From Deroplatys truncata (lineage: Eukaryota > Arthropoda > Insecta > Mantodea > Mantidae), in assembly GCA_030765065.1 (NCBI GenBank), contig CM060979.1:106380350-106444349 (forward strand): 64,000 nucleotides of DNA, in the 5' to 3' direction. The notes below the pieces were generated by a model. The model did not search any database and was not told the origin of the DNA. It saw only the letters and a program-made list of their open reading frames with translations. This document shows positions 58,331 through 64,000 of this stretch, piece after piece; within the stretch, counting starts at the first letter, position 1; every line of letters begins with the position of its first letter. The translations under genes were made by a program, and so were the position numbers.

Positions 58331-59225
58331 TTACTTTCTCTACTACGTAGAGTAAGTAGGGGAAGTATTGTATTCCACCCAAAAATTCGATACCGAGATT
58401 TCACCGGAAATATTTGTTTTGAGAACCCCTGAATCCAAAATAAAGCATTTTTGGAAACATATCCGTGTGAGTGTGTCTGTGAACAGCATAACCCAGAAAC
58501 GAACAGTCGGATAAACACCAAACTTGGTATTTAGATTCAGTATCTTCCAGAGATGCGACAGGAAGGTTTTCAAGAAAATACCCCACCCCAGATTACCCTT
58601 TACATGGAACATTTTTCAAAAATTTTAATTTTCTCAAAAATCGCTCTAACGATTTTGATTAAAATATCATATGTTTAAGATATTTTTATGACAAATAAAA
58701 TGTATATCTTGAATTTTATGGGAATGTCTCCAAAAGTATTCTTCATTGTGAACGACTTTTGCATAACTGGTAAACCATAAGAGATAGACAAAATTTTACT
58801 ACAGAAAAATGGAGATTACGTTAAAATACACAATTTATGTTATATACATTTTTTGTTGAGTGAACCATTTTCGAGATATTGCTTGTTATTCCCTTAAATT
58901 TTTCAATACTTATTTTCTTAAATGGGAATTCGGTATTCATTTTTTTTTGTCTTGGATATGCAAAGAGTATTAATCTGTGGCAAAAAGAATGGTGCTGCAT
59001 ATAGCAACCAGCTATTAAGAGTAATGTCTATGCTTAAAGGCTACAGTATTTCTATATTGCCCTTGTAAATATATATTCCCCTTACATCTACATGAAAATT
59101 AGTAATAAGATAGAGTCCGCAAAGATTTATCTCCATTAACATGAAGTAGATGGAGAATAAGCGTTTGTAAAAATAGTTTGTACAAGAGTAGAAATGTCAT
59201 GTGAGTGTAACACATGAGAGTTTTT
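58331..59225 (+). mobile_element. HINE-like repeat, young subfamily
   Basis: It starts TTACTTTCTCTACTACG. It ends AGTAGAAATGTC, then the stem-loop ATGTG-AGTGTAA-CACAT and a T-run. Nearly full length; the GT tract is very short. Confidence 0.8.
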
Positions 59226-59419
59226 TTAATCATATTCTGTATTAAAACAAAAGAAAACCAAACTAATTCTGAAAATAGTACCAATAGCACGAGGAATAAG
59301 CCCAATTTACACACTAAAGAAATCAACAGAAATCCTTATGTTACTGAAGGATCTGTTCAATAACATACCAGCAGATATAATGTCCAAATAAGAACACATT
59401 TTGGAAACAACGGAAAGAA

Positions 59420-59775
59420 GTGGTTAGACCGCTCGCCTCCCACCGAAGCGGCCCGGGTTCAATCCCAGGAACCTGCATGTGGGATTTGTGGTGGACGAAG
59501 CGGCGTCTGGGCGGGTTTTCTCCGGTTTCCCCCGCCATTCATTCCACCAACTGCTCCATCATCACCTTTCCTTTCACACATTTCACCAACATTTCGTTTC
59601 ATCTACTTCCTTCATCCCATACCAGGCATCGGGCTGATCACCCATCCTGGATGCTCTGTCTGATCCATGAGTGTCTGCTCCTCGACGGGCCTCTGACCCC
59701 AGGCATCCGCTTGTAAGTCCTGGGGGGTGTAAGTCCTACATAAGAGGAGGGTAAACCGATAATGAATGAATGAAA
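59420..59775 (+). mobile_element. tRNA-derived SINE with ATGA tail and 8-bp target duplication
   Basis: GGAAAGAA flanks both ends (59412-59419 and 59776-59783). The head GTGGTTAGACCGCTCGCCTC and the B box GGGTTCAATCCCAGG are clear. A C-rich body with TTCTCCGGTTTCCCCCGCCA follows, then a tail of ATGA repeats. It starts a few bases inside the tRNA-like region, so it is slightly 5'-truncated. Frames of 61-98 codons on both strands are shadows. Confidence 0.8.
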
Positions 59776-59783
59776 GGAAAGAA

Positions 59784-60609
59784 TATACGCTGAACAATCA
59801 TATGTATTGTATGGACGAAGTTATATAAAGACTAGATTTCATGTGTATTTCTAATATTTTAAGGTGATGACAAAAGATGCATCTAAGTTCTTATTGGCTT
59901 GTTTATCAGCTCAAAAGTTTCCTTTTTCTTCCGAATATCTTTAGCCCCCTTTAAATCAATTACGGTGCCCTAGGGGAAGCGCGCGCTCTTTTAGGGAACC
60001 ACTGCTCCACAGCAACCGTAACAAAGTGAAACCCTTCTTCCAATCACTCTAATATGAAACGTGCAATATATTACCCAGCAGCAGATCAAATGGAAATCAG
60101 TCCGGCCAGAGAAGACGGAATTTGTAATCGAATGTTATCTTTTCTCCATGCCTGCTCTATGCCACTGCTGGGGAAGCCTGCCTGTTTTCAACCGATAGAT
60201 CATCCCTTCGTATTATTGGGCTATGCATATCTACGATTTTCACCTTTAAAATAGATAGTTTGGACTGAAAATCGGACCAAAATAAGTTCCTAGCACCTTA
60301 GACAATCCAACGTACCGCCCAGTACGTATACTGGCGTGTATAAAATGTGGCCCTCGATGGAACGGAACTGTTTATGTTGGTACTATCCCTTTCAGCGCGA
60401 TCACCTCTGTTTTTCGAGCATTTGTTGGCAGCACTGGTTTGACAGAGTACTTTACCTCCCCCAAAGTATGGCCGAACTGCTGAAGGCTAACATTAAACTT
60501 AAACTCTATATTTTTCATACTGCTCTACCGTTTTCTTAATGCCGGTTTCTTATTGTCGTTTAGTAGCTGGGGCCTTCGTCTCCATGTCACTGCTGAAAGC
60601 TCTCATATG
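59784..60609. other. Unassigned sequence
   Basis: This stretch has moderate GC. A GCGCGCGC-containing stretch lies near 59980. The 66- and 67-codon frames show no recognisable domain. Confidence 0.35.
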
Positions 60610-60900
60610 TCCTCCGTGGACTAGTGGTACCGCGCTAGCCTCTAATTCCCAAGGTCGCGGGTTCAAACCCGGCGGATGGCGATGGATTTTTTACGGGCGT
60701 AAAAATGCTTAGCATGGCTTCCTTCGGGAGGGAAGTAAAGCCGGTGGTCCCGTGTCGTAGATTTATGGCACGTAAAAGAACCTCAAGCCTGACAAAGAGG
60801 CCTCTGAGCAAAATTACCGGTCTTTGACGCCCAATATGGAGTGGGACGCTAAGAACCACAGCAGTTAAAGAGCGTCCATAAATAAATAAATAAATAAAAC
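60610..60900 (+). mobile_element. tRNA-derived SINE, reference copy of its family
   Basis: The head TCCTCCGTGGACTAGTGG is followed by the B box CGCGGGTTCAAACCCGG. The body contains CTTAGCATGGCTTCCTTCGG, GGCACGTAAAAGAACCTC, and CTAAGAACCACAGCAG. It ends GAGCGTCCAT and an AAAT tail. It is the most intact of three copies (with 30717 and the minus fragment at 52941). No clear target duplication. Confidence 0.8.
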
Positions 60901-61850
60901 TCGTAACTGTCATTCAGTTTAACCACACATGCAAATAATTCTTTATTCCTTCCTTTAGAACGCAGAATTATATTGTACTGGTTTAGTCTTTCCTTGTGTA
61001 CCAATCGAGGCGAAACATTTTCGCAGAGGCGGTATCTGAAATACCCCTCCATTTCACAAACATTAAAAGCATGGTTCATTGGTTAGTTCGTATGCCCCGG
61101 TATCATTTTTCAAGTTAGTTGCATAGAGAACTGATACTGGCTGGGTAGAGTCAAAAGTTGTTACCTGAAGGTGGAAATCTTACGGAGGGAAAACAGTATG
61201 GCGATCTAGGGTAATTAACCACGTTATGCACGAGAGTTTACATGATATAAGCGCCCTTATGATCGCAGTGTCACACTCACAAGTATTATTATTTTGCTTT
61301 AATCAACTACAAGTCTTAGGACCTTCAATGATGCCATTCTTTGAGAAATGTATTTGTTACCGTGATACATGAAGATGAAAATGTTTAACTAAAGCTTAAG
61401 AAAATTCAATGAGTAGTTTTAGTTGTTAGTAAAATGTTATGTGAATGCCACGATCACAGTAACCCCCTAAATAATTCTTGGGAATCTATGATAAAACTGT
61501 TGATTAGTATTTTCATTATACTTATTGTTTAAACAAATGTACGTGCCCCTTTTGAAACGATGATATATGAGCATTCAAACTGAGAACTAGCATTACGGAT
61601 ATTGTACATGTGTGCAGATCTATGTTATAACTACGGTTAAATAAACTAACTATATATGTGTGTAAAATCCCTAAGAAACAAAAGCGTATTATTGGTAATA
61701 ATAGTAGGTAGTGGGAATTACGCTTAAGAGACTGCATGTCTTGCATAGTCCGTCCTGTGGAAAGCCTTAGTTTAGGCCTGCTAACTACGGAATCTACTCA
61801 CTGGTTTCAAGGGAGATGAAACATATGTAACAAGACTATATATATGGAGA
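60901..61850. other. Unassigned AT-rich sequence
   Basis: No recognisable gene or repeat. Confidence 0.4.
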
Positions 61851-62418
61851 CCAAGCGGGATGGCTCAGGCGGCAACGTCTTTGGCCCGAATTCGGGAGGT
61901 CCAGGGATCGATCCCCGGTAACCGTCCATTCTGGCCCATAGGATTTTCGTAGTTTCCCCGGGTCGCCAGGGAATGCTGGGGTGGTTCATCTTCTACCACA
62001 ACTCTCCTTCCTTTCATTTCCTGTACACATAATCTTCTATGTCATCTGCTTCAGGGTTGTAGTACCAGATGACGGTAGTCGGCGGGTTGCGGCTTGCGGC
62101 TTGCACTCTGTAAATGTTTCTTCCCTAGCGTTGCTGCGTTACCCCTCAGTTAGGCCTCTCCTCAGAGTGGGGCTCCTCTCCGGGGGACCCTGGAGGTTCA
62201 TGGTTTGTGGGCAGGGACCGTGCGGCTTAGGATGCGCTCTATCTGGAAACGTTAGTGACCCTGCTGTCGGCATTTGGATCCGGTCGTCCTTGGGACTCTC
62301 CCCTCATCCTTCCCTCCCTGGGGTCACGTTGGAAGCATAAAGGTCCGACTGGCCTGCATACGGTGCTCTGCCCAGTTCCGAGGGCCCCTCTATGATGCGT
62401 ATCTTTACCTTTACACAG
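61851..62418 (+). mobile_element. tRNA-derived SINE
   Basis: The head CCAAGCGGGATGGCTCAGGC closely matches the SINE at 2801. The B box is GGGATCGATCCCCGG and the shared core GGGAATGCTGGGGTGGTTCA follows. The GC-rich 3' part contains TTACCCCTCAGTTAGG and ends in CTTTACCTTTACAC. ATGGAGA at 61844-61850 and about 62419-62425 could be a short duplication. The 68- and 119-codon frames inside are chance frames in a GC-rich repeat. Confidence 0.7.
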
Positions 62419-63720
62419 ATGGAGAAACAGTTTAATATAATACACACAGGCACCACATGAGATGATTTCCTATCCACCCGAGTCACTTTACTACATTTGT
62501 CATCTGTTTAGAAACCTCTTTTTTTATCTGTTTTGATTTTATAGAGAAGTGTAACCAAACATTTGATTATTAACATACTTAATTGGTCTAAAGTATGCCC
62601 TATTGTAAATTTTTTCCTTTTGCATTAATTAAGTAATGCGTTCCAGATACATTCAACAAGAGATTGTATAGGAATTTTGCATTCTCCTTTAAATTATTTG
62701 CTGATATCACAGAATTTTTCCATGCGTATTCTCGCGTTGATGAGCAATAAATACTCTCTAAATATTGAATAGAATACCCAATTTTAATTAGACCATTTCT
62801 ATAATACTCACGAAAGTAAATCCAACTACATTTAAAGTGAAATAAAATTATTGGATCAAAACTGGTCATAATTATTTCATTATGTTATCAAATATACAAC
62901 AGAACAGTAAATTAAACCTTAGATAATGGTAATTTCCTTATGAAAACTGGTAGAAGAAAATGTGGTTTCTTTTGAGAGCGTTTCATATTTATTTTTCTAT
63001 AATCGAATGTGAGAATTTTCTAGAAAATGAATGTGAACATAATTATTTACAGAATCGTTTGATCTTTGAGTAAAATCCTTCAGAATGCCTATCAAATATA
63101 TGGATCTGAAACATCACCTAAACTAAAATACATTTTGAGGATGACTTCCAAAACATTACTCAGTTTCTACTTCACAATAGGCACTATCTAGTAAATTTAC
63201 TAATGACGCTGTCCTAAAACTATTTAAACTCCTAGTTTTACAACTGGTTGTAGTACCAGTTGAATATTTTTAAATATAACGGTAAGCATTTTACATGCAC
63301 GTTATGGCTAAACGTTCACCCTGTTATTATGGTTAAAATAAACTTATCGCTTCAGTTTCAAGTACAGAAATAGATTTTCCAGACATATATAGTCACAGTA
63401 TTGGTACCAATTTCCTCAGAAATATTAGTTTAAAATGCTACTGGAGCAGAAAAAGTGGCCCTTATGGAAACGAGGGAATTAAGTTGGTATTAAAATGCGT
63501 AGCTTTGCTCTCTCCAAACGTCATTATTCCACCTTCCCCTCTTGTACAATTCCAGCCACTTGATTAACAAGTTGCTTACGTCACCCAAAAGAAGGGTGAG
63601 CGTTAACACTGCCAATAAGCAATGTTCTGACTATTTGAGTTCCGTCCTATTTATAATAATCTAATATTAACTAGATCATTTAACGAAGCTTTTGACTATT
63701 AGGACCGCATTATTGTTAGA

Positions 63721-63744
63721 TAATAATAATAATAATAATAATAA
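63721..63744. repeat. (AAT)n microsatellite
   Basis: Eight uninterrupted TAA/AAT units. Confidence 0.9.
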
Positions 63745-63898
63745 TCATAAACAAAAAGAGTGCTGGCAGAAAAGATTTCAAAGCATTGACAACGTATACA
63801 AATAAAACTAACATACCTTCTAAATGAATCAGGAGTAAAATATACGAAAATTAAAACCTCAGAGGAATACAGCCCCTAATCGGGCATATAAAATTTCC

Positions 63899-63899
<1 letters not shown>

Positions 63900-63951
<52 letters not shown>
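63900..63951. repeat. (ATT)n microsatellite
   Basis: About seventeen uninterrupted ATT units, about 160 bases after the AAT array on the same strand. The two arrays might mark the tails of opposed retroposons, but no bodies are recognisable. Confidence 0.9.
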
Positions 63952-63952
<1 letters not shown>

Positions 63953-64000
63953 AATCTACCTAAATGCTTCAGGATCAAAGAAATTATAGAAACTGTAAAC

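Larger units (their letters stand above)
62426..64000. other. Unassigned AT-rich sequence with microsatellites
   Basis: No gene or interspersed repeat is recognised. It holds the AAT array at 63721-63744 and the ATT array at 63900-63951. Confidence 0.4.

Noticed and set aside
508-59225. Calling the abundant repeat a simple MITE because of ACTTTCTCTACT and AGTAGAGAAAGT
   Set aside because: The right-hand inverted word is not terminal: 20-25 more conserved bases with a stem-loop follow it in well-preserved copies. No constant target duplication is seen.
61981-62340. 119-codon frame rich in Leu, Ser and Gly
   Set aside because: It lies within a tRNA-headed SINE. GC-rich repeats produce long chance frames.

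Overview
The window looks like intergenic DNA from an arthropod, most probably an insect with a large, AT-rich, repeat-rich genome. That placement is an inference from the element types: tRNA-headed SINEs, Penelope-like elements, Ty3/gypsy LTR elements whose primer site matches insect tRNA-Lys(CUU), hAT and IS630/mariner-like DNA transposons, and a DINE-1-like Helentron family. I see no host protein-coding gene, no functional tRNA or rRNA gene, and no prokaryotic feature. Nearly every open frame over 60 codons is a transposable-element fragment or a chance frame inside a repeat.

The dominant feature is one non-coding repeat of about 0.8-0.95 kb, present in 16 recognisable copies on both strands. 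They add up to roughly 13.6 kb, about a fifth of the window. Each copy starts with ACTTTCTCTACT, has a GT-rich microsatellite in its first half, carries the inverted word AGTAGAGAAAGT near its other end, and finishes with a short stem-loop and a T-run. This is the layout of Helentron-associated interspersed elements (HINEs, DINE-1-like), so I call the family HINE-like. It has at least three subfamilies by divergence.

Layout: 0-10 kb holds HINE-like copies, a SINE with a 13-bp target duplication, a solo LTR of a second LTR family, and a 5'-truncated LINE with an 11-bp target duplication. 10-20 kb holds a solo LTR, a Penelope-like fragment, tRNA-like SINE pieces, and a transposase remnant. 20.4-30.4 kb is a broken Ty3/gypsy element on the minus strand with two LTRs about 1.3% different. 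It sits inside an older HINE-like copy and itself contains a younger one. 30-45 kb holds SINEs, solo LTRs, more HINE-like copies, and an unclassified element with terminal inverted repeats (44.7-45.8 kb). 46-60 kb holds LINE and Penelope-like fragments, a tandem HINE-like pair, and a decayed hAT transposon with an 8-bp target duplication. 59-64 kb holds three SINEs and unassigned AT-rich DNA.

The strongest observations are the HINE-like family, the nested insertions that date its subfamilies relative to the gypsy element, and the gypsy LTR, which contains a serial array of primer-binding-site-like modules.
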